DNA of 64,000 nt, from contig NZ_JBFBVU010000011.1 in NCBI RefSeq assembly GCF_040689105.1, positions 1-64,000 of the forward strand, in the 5' to 3' direction. Each line of letters starts with the position of its first letter. The first letter of the stretch is position 1. Source of the stretch: Meridianimarinicoccus marinus. Lineage in GTDB: Bacteria; Pseudomonadota; Alphaproteobacteria; Rhodobacterales; Rhodobacteraceae. Shown piece after piece: positions 1-9,093 of the stretch. The position numbers and the translations under genes are program-made. The notes beneath the pieces are model-generated. The model was not told where the DNA came from. It was given only the letters and a program-made list of their open reading frames with translations, and did not search any database.

Positions 1-307
1 CCTCCAGCGCGCAGCGCAGTTTCAGGATCTCGCCGAAATTCTCCTGGCTGACCGGGGCTGCGCGAAAGCCGCGCTGGCCTAGCCGTTCGACCAGCTGGTC
101 CGAGACCAGCAGGGTCAGCGCCTCGCGGATCGGCGAGGCACCGGTGTTCATCCGGTCCTTGAGATGCTCGATCTTCAGCTTCTCGCCCGGAGCCAGCTCG
201 CCGGTGATGATCATCTGGCGGATCGCCTGATAGGCGCCCTGCGTGGCAGACACGGCGGCTGGCGGTGCGGCGGAAGAGGTCTCTGGAAGCGGCTCGATCA
301 TGAACAT
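1..307 (-). CDS. GntR-family transcriptional regulator (partial, C-terminus beyond window)
   Basis: N-terminal winged-helix domain of a GntR regulator, probably of the FCD (FadR-like) group. Visible are the pattern YQAIRQMIITGELAPGEKL, the SPIREAL recognition helix region and the RGFRAAPV wing, about 100 residues before the window edge. A ligand-binding domain should follow outside the window. Two in-frame ATGs lie at 307 and 301, and neither has a clear ribosome site, so the start is uncertain. It reads in the same direction as the cupin and TRAP genes behind it and could control them. Family call is firm; the effector is unknown. Confidence 0.85.
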   Translation of the reverse strand, partial: MFMIEPLPETSSAAPPAAVSATQGAYQAIRQMIITGELAPGEKLKIEHLKDRMNTGASPIREALTLLVSDQLVERLGQRGFRAAPVSQENFGEILKLRCALE

Positions 308-358
308 CCGGGCTTTTGCGTTGTCACCCGAGCAATCCCACGGGCGGTGCGCCGAGGA

Positions 359-946
359 TCATCCACCCGACCGGGTTGGGATGCCGGTCCGTTCTGGCCC
401 TTCGGCATCGCGCCGTGTGACGCCATCATTGAGTACGAACATGATGATACAGGTTTCGGTGCCCCGGTTTGACCAGGCATGGTTGGTGCCGCGCTGGATC
501 ACTACGTCGCCGGCCTTGAGCAAGACGTCATCTTCTTCCTCATCCATCAGCATCCAGATCTCGCCGCTCAGAACCAGCGCGTAATCGACGCTATCGGTGC
601 GGTGCATGAAGGGATGGCGCGCGCCTTGCACGATATTGGCCGCAGCCCCCATCTCGGCAAAGGCGGCAGGGCCATCGAGCTTAGCTATCACTTCGGGATC
701 TTCCGGCTGGAACTCGATACAGCGGAACACGCTTCCCATGGCGGGCGGGTGCAGGATGAATTCGCCGGTGCAGGTTTCGGTGGCACCGTCGTATTCGGCC
801 GGGGTGCCATTGGAGATCCAGAAGGTGGTCAGCCGCACGCCGGGGCGGTTGGGCCGTTCGAGATACTGCGTGGCAGTCGTATCGCTCTCGATGATCGCTT
901 TTCCCATGGCATCATGCCCGGTGACGACGCGGCGAAATTCCTTCAT
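359..946 (-). CDS. Cupin-domain protein (195 aa)
   Basis: Single-domain cupin of unknown substrate. The C-terminal half (about residues 105-175) has the beta-barrel pattern: HRTDSVDYALVLSGEI, an acidic turn, LLKAGDVVIQRGTNHAW, then the WSNRG turn, which supplies the usual metal-binding His and acidic positions. The N-terminal half resembles uncharacterised cupins found beside GntR regulators and small-acid catabolic genes rather than full-length gentisate dioxygenase, which is much longer. AAGGA precedes the ATG at a good distance. Its neighbours are the partial GntR gene downstream and the broken TRAP permease upstream. A role as isomerase or dioxygenase in the local catabolic pathway is inference. 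Confidence 0.8.
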   Translation of the reverse strand: MKEFRRVVTGHDAMGKAIIESDTTATQYLERPNRPGVRLTTFWISNGTPAEYDGATETCTGEFILHPPAMGSVFRCIEFQPEDPEVIAKLDGPAAFAEMGAAANIVQGARHPFMHRTDSVDYALVLSGEIWMLMDEEEDDVLLKAGDVVIQRGTNHAWSNRGTETCIIMFVLNDGVTRRDAEGPERTGIPTRSGG

Positions 947-1006
947 GGCTTTGGTCCTTTGCTTGTCCTAAACGGTGCGCTGCTCTGCGCGAAACCTGGA
1001 GATGGC

Positions 1007-2846
1007 TTAAAGGCCGCCCAGTAATGCGATGCCCGCTGCGGCGGTGGTAAAATCCTGAAACAGCAGGAGGACCCCCGCCAGCGCGGCCACCAGCCGACCC
1101 GAAAGCCCAAGCGGCTGGATGAGTACGCCGATCACCGCCACGGCAATGGCCATCACCCCAAGAGTTCCGGTGATCACGGCGGCGAGGTTCTGGACGAGAT
1201 CGCCCTGAAGCAGCAAACCGGGCCCGAAGGCAAAGGCGAAAGGCAAAAGGAAACTGGGCGCGGCATAGGCGGCGGCGGTCCAGCCGCATTTGTTGATATC
1301 CGCCTCCGCGATCCCTCCGGCCACATAGGCGGCCAGTGCCACGGGTGGCGTGATGGTCGAGAGTCAGCCGAAATAGAAGACAAAGAAATGCGCGGTCAGG
1401 ACGGGAACGCCCATCTTCACCAGCGCCGGGGCGACCACGGTGGCCAGGATCAGGTAGGCGGCGGTGGTCGGCAGGCCCATGCCAAGGATGATCGACACCA
1501 CCATGGTCAGCACCAGCGCAATCACCAGATTGCTGCCCGAGCCTAGATCGATCAGCACGGCGATCTTTGAGCCAAGGCCAGTCAGGCCGAGCACCCCGGC
1601 GATGATCCCAGCAGCCGCGCAAGCCGCCGAGATCGTCACAACGTTGGACGCGCCTTCGGTGACAGCCCCCGCGATCCGGCCGATCAACTTACGGTCAAGG
1701 CGACGGGTCCAGAGCACCGTGACGGCGATCATCGCGACTATCGCCCAAAGCGACGCCTTGAAGGGGGAGTACCCTAGCAACATCATGCCCAGCAGAAGCA
1801 CGAAGGCCACGATGAAGGGCATCCCGTCCCATAGGACACGGGCGGTGGAGCGAGGATCCGTTGAGCGGGCGGTGACTGGTTCGATCTTGCTGCGCACGGC
1901 CCGCAGGTGAACGACGATAAAGGCCGTGGTGAAGAACAGCAGCGCGGGCAGAAGGCCCGTGGCCATCACCTCCGTATAGGACACGCCCACAACCTCGGCC
2001 ATGATGAAGGCGGCAGCCCCCATCACCTGCGGCATGATCTGCCCACCGGTCGAGGCCACGGCTTCCACGGCGGCGGCCTCGTGCGGCTGGTAGCCTTCGC
2101 GTTTCATCAACGGGATGGTCAGCGTTCCGGTGACGGCGACATTGCCTGCCGCGGATCCGGATACCATGCCGATCAGCGACGAAAACAGCACCGCCGATTT
2201 CGCTGAAGCCGCGCGCATGCCCCGGGTCAGGCGGAAGAATATCTCGAAGAAGAAATCGCCCGCACCAAGCCGCGAGAGCAGGGCGCCGAAGATGGTGAAG
2301 GTGACAATGTAGGTGGCCGCAACCCCGATCGGGATACCGTAGATCCCTTGCGTGTCTGTGGTCAGGAAAGTGACGACCCGTTCAAGCCCGTAGCCTCGGC
2401 CATTCAGGATGCCCGGCAGCATGGGGCTGACAAAGGGGTAGATGAAAAAGGTCAGGGTGATCGCGGCAAGGATCAAGCCGATGCCACGACGCGCGGCTTC
2501 GAACACCAGCACCACGATGACAAGCCCGGCCCAGTAGTCCTGCTGGTTGGTCATGCCACCGGAAAAGGCGATAGCCTTCCAGCGGCTCAACAGCCAGATG
2601 CTGGCCAGCAGGGCGGCCCCGATCAGCACGGCCTCCACACCCTGCGCGATCCGGTTGCCTTTTAACGCAGGCGTCTTGGGTTTGCGGGCAAACAACAGGA
2701 ACAGTGCCAGCATCAGATGGGTGAGGCGCATTTCCATGGTCGACATGGAAATCACGCCGGACACGATCAGCAGATGATAGGCCGAAGCCAAAGGCCACCA
2801 CTGAGAGTGCCCGCACAGGCGTGAGAATGTCGCGCAGTTCCGTCAT
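1007..2846 (-). pseudogene. TRAP transporter fused 4TM/12TM permease (TAXI type), broken by a frameshift and an in-frame stop
   Basis: Fused membrane subunit of a TAXI-type TRAP transporter: long hydrophobic helices, MVSGSAAGNVAVTGTLTIP and GMGLPTTAAYLILATVVAPAL, typical of the large-permease half. Two lesions are visible. The natural start is the ATG at 2846, with GGAAGGAAGG before it, reading MTELRDILTPVRALS. The rest of the protein lies in another frame from about 2800 on, so one indel separates them. Later the reading FYFG is followed by TGA at 1366-1364, then LSTITPPVALAAYVA in the same frame, where relatives read through. Repaired length would be about 613 residues. The intact solute-binding gene sits upstream. 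Sequencing error is the alternative explanation for either lesion. Confidence 0.85.
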
Positions 2847-2910
2847 GGTGCCTTCCTTCCGGATTGGGAGGCCAGGGAAAGGGGGCAGGGCCAAAGCCCC
2901 GCCCGCGGGA

Positions 2911-3837
2911 TCATTTTGAGAAGTACACGGCCGCACCGTCATGCAACCCGATCGAGAGTTGCTGCGCGCGCGCCTTGTCGATCTGCTTGGCATTGGCGTT
3001 TTCCGCCGCAAATTCGTCCAGATGATCGTAGACCGCCGCAGCGATGAATTCGACGATGGCGGGATCCATATCGGTCGGCACGATCAACATGTTGGTGACG
3101 CCCAGCACCGTCGCGGGGCCGGCCATGTCATAGACTTCGGCCGGGATTTCGTATGTGCTGTAGGCCGGATTTCCGGCCATAACCTGGGCCAGCATATCGC
3201 TTTCCTTGGCGATCATCCGCAACTTGCCCGAAGCGGAGGCCTGCATCACCGCCGCCGCCGGATAACCAGACAGGGAAAGCGCCGCATCGACGTTCCCATC
3301 GGACAACTGGCTGAAGCCATCGCCGTAGCTGAGGAAACTGAGCGTGATATCGTCAAGGGTCATGCCATGGACCGGCAGGATGTTCTGCAGAAAGCCCATG
3401 GTGCCACCGCCCGCCGGGCCGACCGCCACGCGCTTGCCCTTGAGATCAGCAAAGCTCTGGATGTCGGACCCGTCGGCCACCACCATGTGCAGCACAGACG
3501 GGTGCAGTGGCCCCAGTGCCTTCAGATCAAGCGGATTGCCATCATAGGCACCGCGTCCGGCCACGGCATCGGCGGCAAGGTTGGCATTGGTGATGCCAAG
3601 TTCGACCTCGCCCATCGCCACAAGGCGCGGGTTCTGGACCGAGCCCTGGGTGACGATGGGCACCATGGTGATATCGCTACCGGAGTATTTGTTGACCAGG
3701 TTCGAAATCCCCTGACCGATGGGAAAAAAGGCACCGCCAACGCTGGCGGTTCCGATCCGGTATTCCTCGGCATGGGCACCAAGCGCAGAAACCGCCATTG
3801 CGGTGCAGAATGCTAGATATTTGATGGTGAAACGCAT
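2911..3837 (-). CDS. TAXI-family TRAP transporter solute-binding protein (308 aa)
   Basis: Periplasmic receptor of a TAXI-type TRAP importer. It begins with a signal peptide (basic MRFTIKY, hydrophobic core, AHA cleavage at about residue 23), followed by EYRIGTASVGGAFFPIGQ and GVTNMLIVPTDM typical of the family. The ATG at 3837 is chosen because GGGAGG lies seven or eight bases upstream; an upstream in-frame start at 3867 lacks one and would spoil the signal peptide. TAXI receptors bind small anionic compounds such as glutamate, but the ligand here is unknown. The matching permease directly downstream looks dead, so the receptor may be an orphan. An AT-rich inverted repeat lies about 40 bp upstream. 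Confidence 0.9.
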   Translation of the reverse strand: MRFTIKYLAFCTAMAVSALGAHAEEYRIGTASVGGAFFPIGQGISNLVNKYSGSDITMVPIVTQGSVQNPRLVAMGEVELGITNANLAADAVAGRGAYDGNPLDLKALGPLHPSVLHMVVADGSDIQSFADLKGKRVAVGPAGGGTMGFLQNILPVHGMTLDDITLSFLSYGDGFSQLSDGNVDAALSLSGYPAAAVMQASASGKLRMIAKESDMLAQVMAGNPAYSTYEIPAEVYDMAGPATVLGVTNMLIVPTDMDPAIVEFIAAAVYDHLDEFAAENANAKQIDKARAQQLSIGLHDGAAVYFSK

Positions 3838-4255
3838 GTGTAGTCCTCCCTGACAAGAGGACGGCATCGATAAATAGTCAATTAAATTAAAATATCGATT
3901 TTATTGACGGCGGCAGAAGTCTGCTCTTCAGGACCTGACTTGCTGAATGACTGGAAGAGCGACGGTGTTCCGGAACCCGTGGATGCACAGGTTGGAATGG
4001 CCAACCACGTTGTGCCGCAGGCCTTGGCCAGTGTCGCTGATGCTGCCAATACCATTGCACGGTCACTGCGGTGCCTTTCGTCAGCCATGACCGCTGTTTT
4101 CCAGGGCACATTGATCCTGGAGCGGATCGCTTGGTCCTGAGCCGGAGTACCGCCGTTGCCGGGAAATGACCTTCGGCTCTCCGCAGCTTGCACAGTCGGT
4201 TGAAGATCACATCTCGGGACCAATCTTGCGGTATTCGGGACCAGGACGGAAGCTT
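3838..4255. other. Intergenic region without recognisable gene (418 bp)
   Basis: Lies between the Ldh-family gene and the TAXI receptor gene, both on the minus strand. Several short open frames exist on both strands (for example 3904-4140 plus and 3882-4298 minus), but none shows a family motif, signal peptide or convincing ribosome site. The part next to the receptor gene is AT-rich and holds an inverted repeat, listed separately. The remaining 340 bp may be decayed sequence; I cannot name its origin. Confidence 0.5.
3877..3908. promoter_or_regulatory. AT-rich imperfect inverted repeat upstream of the TAXI-TRAP genes
   Basis: The 32-bp stretch starts GTCAATTAAAT and ends ATTTTATTGAC; the outer 11 bases of each arm match except one position. 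It is very AT-rich in a GC-rich region and sits 40 bp upstream of the receptor start. This is where a promoter or an operator for a GntR-type regulator would be expected. Function is inferred from position and symmetry only. Confidence 0.45.
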
Positions 4256-5332
4256 TTAGCCGATCTTGTCGTCCGCAAAGGGCAGGGCAATCCCGCAATC
4301 CGCCGCCAAGGCGTTCAGATCCCGGCGCAGGGCCGGGTTCAGAGTCAACCCGGTCTTGCGGCGCATCTCGGCCATGGCGGTCTTGCCATCCCCCGGTATG
4401 CGCACAGGGTCATGGCCGGGCAGCGGGGTAGAGGCGCGCATCTCGGAAAAGACCCGAGCCGCGACTTCCGCGAAATCGCCGTTCAGCCCAAAGGCTGCCG
4501 GGTCAATGGCCACGACGAATTGCCCCGTGTTCGTGGAAGACGTCGTATCCTTGGTGAAATCCACCACGTTTGACCCGAAGGCCGCGCCGTTCAGCACCCC
4601 GGCCAGCAGGCCGATCGCAAGCGACAATCCGTACCCCTTGGGACCGCCGATTGGCAGAAGGAAGCCTTCGGACTTGCGGGCAGGGTCGGTCAGGGGTTGC
4701 CCGTCGCGGCCAACCATCCAGCCCTCCGGCATGGGTTCACCCTGTTGCAACAGCGTCTTGATCTTGCCCATGGCAGCGACAGTGGTCGCCATGTCGAAGA
4801 CAAAGGGATCAGGCCCGGTGGAAGGTGCGGAAAAAGCTATCGGATTGGTGCCGATGAGCAGATCCGTGCCGCCATAGGGGGGCACGTGGTTGGCACTGCC
4901 CACGGCGGCCGAAAAGCCCAGCAACCCAGCCTCGGCCTGCGGACGGACATAGAGCGCCAGCGGGCCTGCGTGGTTGCCACGCCGCACGCCCACCCAACCG
5001 ACACCGACCGCCCTGGCCTTCTCGATGGCCAGATCGCGGGCGGCGGCCATGGACAGATGCCCCAGACCGTCATCCCCGTCGATCACCGCCGTGGCGACGG
5101 TTTCCTGTGCGACGGTGATATTGGGGGCCGGGTTGCAGCCGCCCCCCGCAAGCCGGGCAAGGTACTGGCGCAGACGAAAGACGCCATGGGTGCCGTAGCC
5201 GTAGATGTCCGCTTCAACCATGAGGGAAGCGACCGTTTCCGCATCCGTCACGACGACGCCGCGCGATCCGAGCGCCTGCGCAACGAACGCGCGCAGGCGG
5301 TTGACGGCAATGGGAGAAAGCTCAGTGCTCAC
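4256..5332 (-). CDS. Ldh-family (malate/L-lactate/ureidoglycolate) NAD(P)-dependent dehydrogenase (358 aa)
   Basis: Oxidoreductase of the Ldh2/MDH2 family, which oxidises small 2-hydroxyacids or reduces 2-keto and imino acids with NAD(P). Seen are YGTHGVFRLRQYL near residue 50 (the conserved His region), GWVGVRRGNHAGPLALYV, LLIGTNPIAFSAP and GPKGYGLSLAIGLLAG. I choose GTG at 5332 (reading VSTELSPIAV), which overlaps the stop of the upstream permease gene by 11 bases, a sign of translational coupling; the longer open frame to 5413 lacks family similarity. Length matches the family. It is the last gene of an apparent ABC importer operon, so its substrate is probably what that importer brings in. 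Confidence 0.88.
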   Translation of the reverse strand: MSTELSPIAVNRLRAFVAQALGSRGVVVTDAETVASLMVEADIYGYGTHGVFRLRQYLARLAGGGCNPAPNITVAQETVATAVIDGDDGLGHLSMAAARDLAIEKARAVGVGWVGVRRGNHAGPLALYVRPQAEAGLLGFSAAVGSANHVPPYGGTDLLIGTNPIAFSAPSTGPDPFVFDMATTVAAMGKIKTLLQQGEPMPEGWMVGRDGQPLTDPARKSEGFLLPIGGPKGYGLSLAIGLLAGVLNGAAFGSNVVDFTKDTTSSTNTGQFVVAIDPAAFGLNGDFAEVAARVFSEMRASTPLPGHDPVRIPGDGKTAMAEMRRKTGLTLNPALRRDLNALAADCGIALPFADDKIG

Positions 5333-6188
5333 CAGCGCCCACCCTTTCCTTGTGCCAGAAGACAACCTTGCGCTGGGTCCACTGCACGAGCAGGTACAAC
5401 GCCAGTCCGACAAGGCTGAGATAGAGGATCAGCGAAAACACCCGGGGGGTGTTGAGCTGCGAGGCCGCGACCCGGATCAACTCGCCAAAGCCCTTGCCGC
5501 CACCCAGAAATTCCCCCGTGATGGCGCCGGCCATGACGCCGACGGCGCCGATTTTCACACCTGTGAAGATCTGCGGTAGGCCCGTGGGCAGCTTCATCTT
5601 GATCAGGGTTTGCATCCGGCTCGCCCCCATGGTCTTGAATAGCATCCGCGCGTTTTCATCCGCAGCGTGCAGACCGGCCGCAGTTCCCACGACGATGGGG
5701 AATGTCGCGATGAAAGCGGCCAGGGCGACTTTGGATTCGATGCCAAAGCCTAGCCAGGCGACGAAAAGTGGGGCGAATGCCACCTTCGGCATCGTGTCGA
5801 TCGCGACCAGATACGGCATCACGGCTTTTTCGCCGAAGGCCGTTTCCCCGACCAGAACGCCCAGCGAGAACCCGATCGCAATGGCCAGCGCGAAACCATA
5901 GATCACTTCCTTGATTGTGATCCAGAGCGAGGTGAGCATGTAGCCGCCGGTCAAAAGGTTCTTGCCCACGAAGATCATGTCGTTCAACGTTTCCAGCGGG
6001 GTTGGCAGGATGATCGGGGACACAAGTCCAAAGCTCGTTACCAGTTGCCAGGTGCCGATGAACATCACGAAGACGAATGTCATGGCGATGGAACGCGGAA
6101 CGGAGTCGATGAAGGCGATTTCCTGGACCCATACAGTGTCCTGCACCGTCTCTACGTCGGCGGGCTGATTGGTCTGAAACTCGGTCAC
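5322..6188 (-). CDS. ABC transporter permease, NitT/TauT (SsuC-like) family (288 aa)
   Basis: Inner-membrane subunit of an importer of the nitrate/taurine/alkanesulfonate class. It has about six hydrophobic helices and the cytoplasmic coupling loop region around GASRMQTLIKMKLPTGLPQIFTG, which matches the EAA motif of SsuC/TauC. The start is GTG at 6188; its GTGA overlaps the stop of the ATPase gene by four bases, so the two are coupled. This family also carries aromatic precursors, pyrimidine precursors and dicarboxylates, so the family does not fix the substrate. Neighbours (Ldh-type dehydrogenase, FAH-fold hydrolase) suggest an organic acid. Confidence 0.92.
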   Translation of the reverse strand: MTEFQTNQPADVETVQDTVWVQEIAFIDSVPRSIAMTFVFVMFIGTWQLVTSFGLVSPIILPTPLETLNDMIFVGKNLLTGGYMLTSLWITIKEVIYGFALAIAIGFSLGVLVGETAFGEKAVMPYLVAIDTMPKVAFAPLFVAWLGFGIESKVALAAFIATFPIVVGTAAGLHAADENARMLFKTMGASRMQTLIKMKLPTGLPQIFTGVKIGAVGVMAGAITGEFLGGGKGFGELIRVAASQLNTPRVFSLILYLSLVGLALYLLVQWTQRKVVFWHKERVGAGEH

Positions 6189-6994
6189 ATGTCCTCTCCC
6201 TTGTCCAGCATGCCGCGGATATGGTCCACGATTTCGCCGAATTTCGGCGTCGTCATCATGTCGAGCGTGCGTGGGCGCGGCAGGTCGACCTTCACGATCT
6301 CGGCAATCCGGCCCGGACGCGGTTTCATCACGACGATGTCGTCGGACAGGATCACGGCTTCCTGAATGGAATGTGTGACGAGGAAGGCCGTCGCGTTCTG
6401 CTCCATGCAGATGCGCTGCAATTCCATGTTCATCATGTCTCGCGACAACTCATCCAGTGCGCTGAACGGTTCATCCAGCAGCAGCACGGCAGGTTCGGTG
6501 ATCAGCATCCGGCAGATCGAGGCGCGTTGCGCCATGCCACCCGACAGCTCATTCGGATAGACGTTTTCGAACCCCTTCAGTCCCACGATGTCCAGAAGCT
6601 CATGCGCCTTGTCCATGGCTTTCTTGGCGGCGGCCTTGCCGTCGCGGATTTCGATCGGCAGCACGATGTTCTCGACGGCGGTCTTCCATGGAAAGAGGGT
6701 CGCCTGCTGGAACATCATCCCGATGTCGCGGCGGGGGCCGGTCACAGGCTTGCCCTGCAGGACGACCCGGCCCTGGGTGGGCGGAATCAGACCTGCCATG
6801 ACTTTCAGAAGGGTGGATTTACCGCAGCCGCTCGATCCGATGACGGACGTGAAGCTGCCCTTTTTGAGGGTCAGATCGACCTTCTCCAGCGCGACCACCA
6901 GGTTGCGCGCATAAGTCTTGCTGACATTGGTCAGCTCATAAATCGGCGCGCCTACAGGCGCGCCGGAGTAATCAGTTGCCAATTCAGCGTTCAT
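6185..6994 (-). CDS. ABC transporter ATP-binding protein, NitT/TauT (SsuB/TauB-like) family (269 aa)
   Basis: Cytoplasmic ATPase driving the importer. Walker A is GSSGCGKST near residue 55, the signature is LSGGMAQR (one change from LSGGQ, common in this family), Walker B is VLLLDEPF, followed by the H-loop in LVTHSIQEA. The ATG at 6994 overlaps the stop of the receptor gene by four bases (ATGA), and its own stop overlaps the permease start, giving a tight receptor-ATPase-permease-dehydrogenase order. Length is normal for the family. Confidence 0.95.
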   Translation of the reverse strand: MNAELATDYSGAPVGAPIYELTNVSKTYARNLVVALEKVDLTLKKGSFTSVIGSSGCGKSTLLKVMAGLIPPTQGRVVLQGKPVTGPRRDIGMMFQQATLFPWKTAVENIVLPIEIRDGKAAAKKAMDKAHELLDIVGLKGFENVYPNELSGGMAQRASICRMLITEPAVLLLDEPFSALDELSRDMMNMELQRICMEQNATAFLVTHSIQEAVILSDDIVVMKPRPGRIAEIVKVDLPRPRTLDMMTTPKFGEIVDHIRGMLDKGEDM

Positions 6995-8019
6995 CCGCCG
7001 GCGGCCTCGCTGCCAATGGCTGCGAACTCGTTGGTCCAGGCCGCATCCAGGTCATCGAGCGGTGCCGAAATCTCGCCGCCGGCCACAAGGGCATCCTGCC
7101 ATTCGGCCCAAACCTCTGCCGGATACCAACCCAGATGCGGGCTGCCTTCGGGCGGGATCGTCTTGGAGCGGACAGCATCGAACAAAGCCGACTGGAATTC
7201 TGGATCTTCGCCTTCCTGCGGGTTGCCAGCCGCAAGATGCGCCAGCACGGCTTCCCGATTGGCATCGTCCAGTGCGAAGGCGTGACCACGGGCGAAGGCC
7301 CGGCTCCAGGCCTCGACCAGTTCGCGGTCGTTGGCAATGGTGTCGGCCATGGTTGCAATACCGTTGCCGAAGAAGCGTCCGAATTCGGCGGGCGTGATGT
7401 CACGAACCTTCATGCCGCGCTGGTTCAGGATGGCGGTGTCGGCGGTCGAGGCGGAATAGGCCTCGATTTCGTCGTTCAGGAAGGCGGCGGTTGCGGGTCC
7501 GCCATCGCCGACGGTGAGGAACTCAAAGTCTTCGCCAGCGATCATGCCCGCGCTGCTCATCACGTTGCGGGCAAAGCCCACTTCTGCGCCATCGGCGGTG
7601 CCGGTGCCGATAATCTTGCCGCGCAGTTCCTCGATGTTCTGGTAATCGGAATTTTCCTCCACCGAGATGCCGAAGTTGCTGCGGGCCGCCACGTTGTAAA
7701 TGTGCACGGCGTCCACACCACGCGACCGGGCGGCGATCAGCGGGCCGGGTCCAGGGCGTCCGAAGTGGGCCTGACCTGCGGACAAGGCCTGCAGGACCGC
7801 GCCAGAGCCGTTGATGGCCTCGACGGTCACATCCAGTCCTTCTTCTGCGAAATAGCCTTCGCCTATCGCGACGAAAACCGGGAACGAGTTGATCGCGGAC
7901 GGGCTTGGCTGAACGAAGGTGATCTCGCGCAAGTCCTGCGCGAAGGCGGTTGCCCCCATCAGGCACATTGCCGGCACGGCCGCCAGCACCGAGGCTGTAA
8001 ATGCTCTTCTTTTCATCAT
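6991..8019 (-). CDS. ABC transporter substrate-binding protein, NMT1/SsuA-like (342 aa)
   Basis: Periplasmic receptor of the ABC importer. The N-terminus MMKRRAFTASVLAAVP and the hydrophobic run ending in AFAQ are a Sec signal peptide. The mature part begins LREITFVQPSPSAINSFPVF, followed by GEGYFAEEGLDVTVE, the usual opening of NMT1/SsuA-type proteins. I choose the ATG at 8019 because GGAGG stands eight bases upstream; a start at 8064 would put residues before the signal peptide. It leads the four-gene operon. The ligand cannot be read from the sequence. Confidence 0.92.
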   Translation of the reverse strand: MMKRRAFTASVLAAVPAMCLMGATAFAQDLREITFVQPSPSAINSFPVFVAIGEGYFAEEGLDVTVEAINGSGAVLQALSAGQAHFGRPGPGPLIAARSRGVDAVHIYNVAARSNFGISVEENSDYQNIEELRGKIIGTGTADGAEVGFARNVMSSAGMIAGEDFEFLTVGDGGPATAAFLNDEIEAYSASTADTAILNQRGMKVRDITPAEFGRFFGNGIATMADTIANDRELVEAWSRAFARGHAFALDDANREAVLAHLAAGNPQEGEDPEFQSALFDAVRSKTIPPEGSPHLGWYPAEVWAEWQDALVAGGEISAPLDDLDAAWTNEFAAIGSEAAGG

Positions 8020-8090
8020 GGTGTTAGGTCCTCCCATTGGTCCTTTGATGTATCTTTCCCTCAAGCCACGCGATGGCGAGGAAGAGACCC

Positions 8091-9017
8091 TTATACGGCG
8101 CGCACAGAGTTGCTGAGCGTGCCGATCCCTGAAACTTCACAAACCACCGTGTCGCCGTCTTTGAGAAACTTCGGTGGGTCCATGGCGTAGCCGACGCCCG
8201 ACGGGGTGCCGGTGGCGATGATGTCGCCAGGTTGCAGCGTGAGCCCTTCGGACAAGGCCGCAATAAGGGTCGGAATGTCGAAGATCATGTCCGCGGTCTT
8301 GCCCTCCTGACGCTGTTCACCGTTGACCTTGAGCCCGATCGACAGTGCATGCGGATCGGCAATCGCGTCTGCGGTTTCGATCCAGGGTCCAAGCGGGCAG
8401 GAGCCGTCGAGCCCCTTGCCCTTGAAGTACTGGCCACCGTGACGGCGCTGGATGTCCCGCGCGGTGATGTCGTTCAGGATCGTGTAGCCGAACACATGAT
8501 CCATGGCGTCTGCCTTGGAAATATTCCGTCCGGGCTTGCCGATCACAACAGCCAGTTCGACCTCGTAGTCGATGCTGGTGGACACCTGCGGAAAGATCAG
8601 GACGTCACCATCGGGTGGCACGATCGAGGTCGGCGGCTTGGTGAAGAAGACCGGATGTTCGGTCACGCCGACGTTCTGTTTCTGAGCCCGGTCGCCCTCC
8701 GCGATATGCTCGGCATAGTTCCGGCCGACACAAAAGACGTTCTTTCGCGGTGTCGGAATCGGCGCCTGCAACACGGCGTCCGCCGGGACAATGGCGTCGG
8801 TGTGTTTGCCGGCCTCGGCGTCGGCCACCAGTTCCCGAAGCGCCGAAAGCGCATCAGCCCCGCCTTCGATAAGGCCCAGCATCGAGGCCGCTTGAAGCGC
8901 GTCGGCGCCGGGACCTTTCAGACCCTGCGCCGCCTTAGCGATATCCATCAATTTCTCGTTGTTCAAAACCGCGGCGCAAACCTCTTGCCCGTCCACGGAA
9001 ACTGTTGCCAGTCGCAC
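8091..9017 (-). CDS. Fumarylacetoacetate hydrolase family protein (308 aa)
   Basis: FAH-fold enzyme that cleaves or decarboxylates 2-keto acids using a divalent metal. The core motifs are VFCVGRNYAEHIAEG, SIDYEVELAVVIGKPG (metal-binding Glu residues), YTILNDITARDIQ and PGDIIATGTPSGVG. The N-terminal 90 residues form the small cap domain of the longer FAHD-type enzymes. GTG at 9017 is preferred because GGAGG lies eight bases before it; a longer frame to 9218 runs into the divergent promoter. It sits upstream of the ABC importer operon and divergent from a GntR regulator gene, which probably controls it. Exact substrate unknown. Confidence 0.9.
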   Translation of the reverse strand: MRLATVSVDGQEVCAAVLNNEKLMDIAKAAQGLKGPGADALQAASMLGLIEGGADALSALRELVADAEAGKHTDAIVPADAVLQAPIPTPRKNVFCVGRNYAEHIAEGDRAQKQNVGVTEHPVFFTKPPTSIVPPDGDVLIFPQVSTSIDYEVELAVVIGKPGRNISKADAMDHVFGYTILNDITARDIQRRHGGQYFKGKGLDGSCPLGPWIETADAIADPHALSIGLKVNGEQRQEGKTADMIFDIPTLIAALSEGLTLQPGDIIATGTPSGVGYAMDPPKFLKDGDTVVCEVSGIGTLSNSVRAV

Positions 9018-9093
9018 TCGGCAATCCTCCCTCGTGCTGATTTCTGTAGCGGTTACGCAAGAAAGCCTGCGACTCACCGCCACACTCCTTGCA

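Noticed and set aside
1364..1366. TGA in the TRAP permease as selenocysteine or programmed readthrough
   Set aside because: The residue at this position in relatives is not Cys, no stem-loop element is evident after it, and the same gene has a second lesion, so decay or error is simpler.
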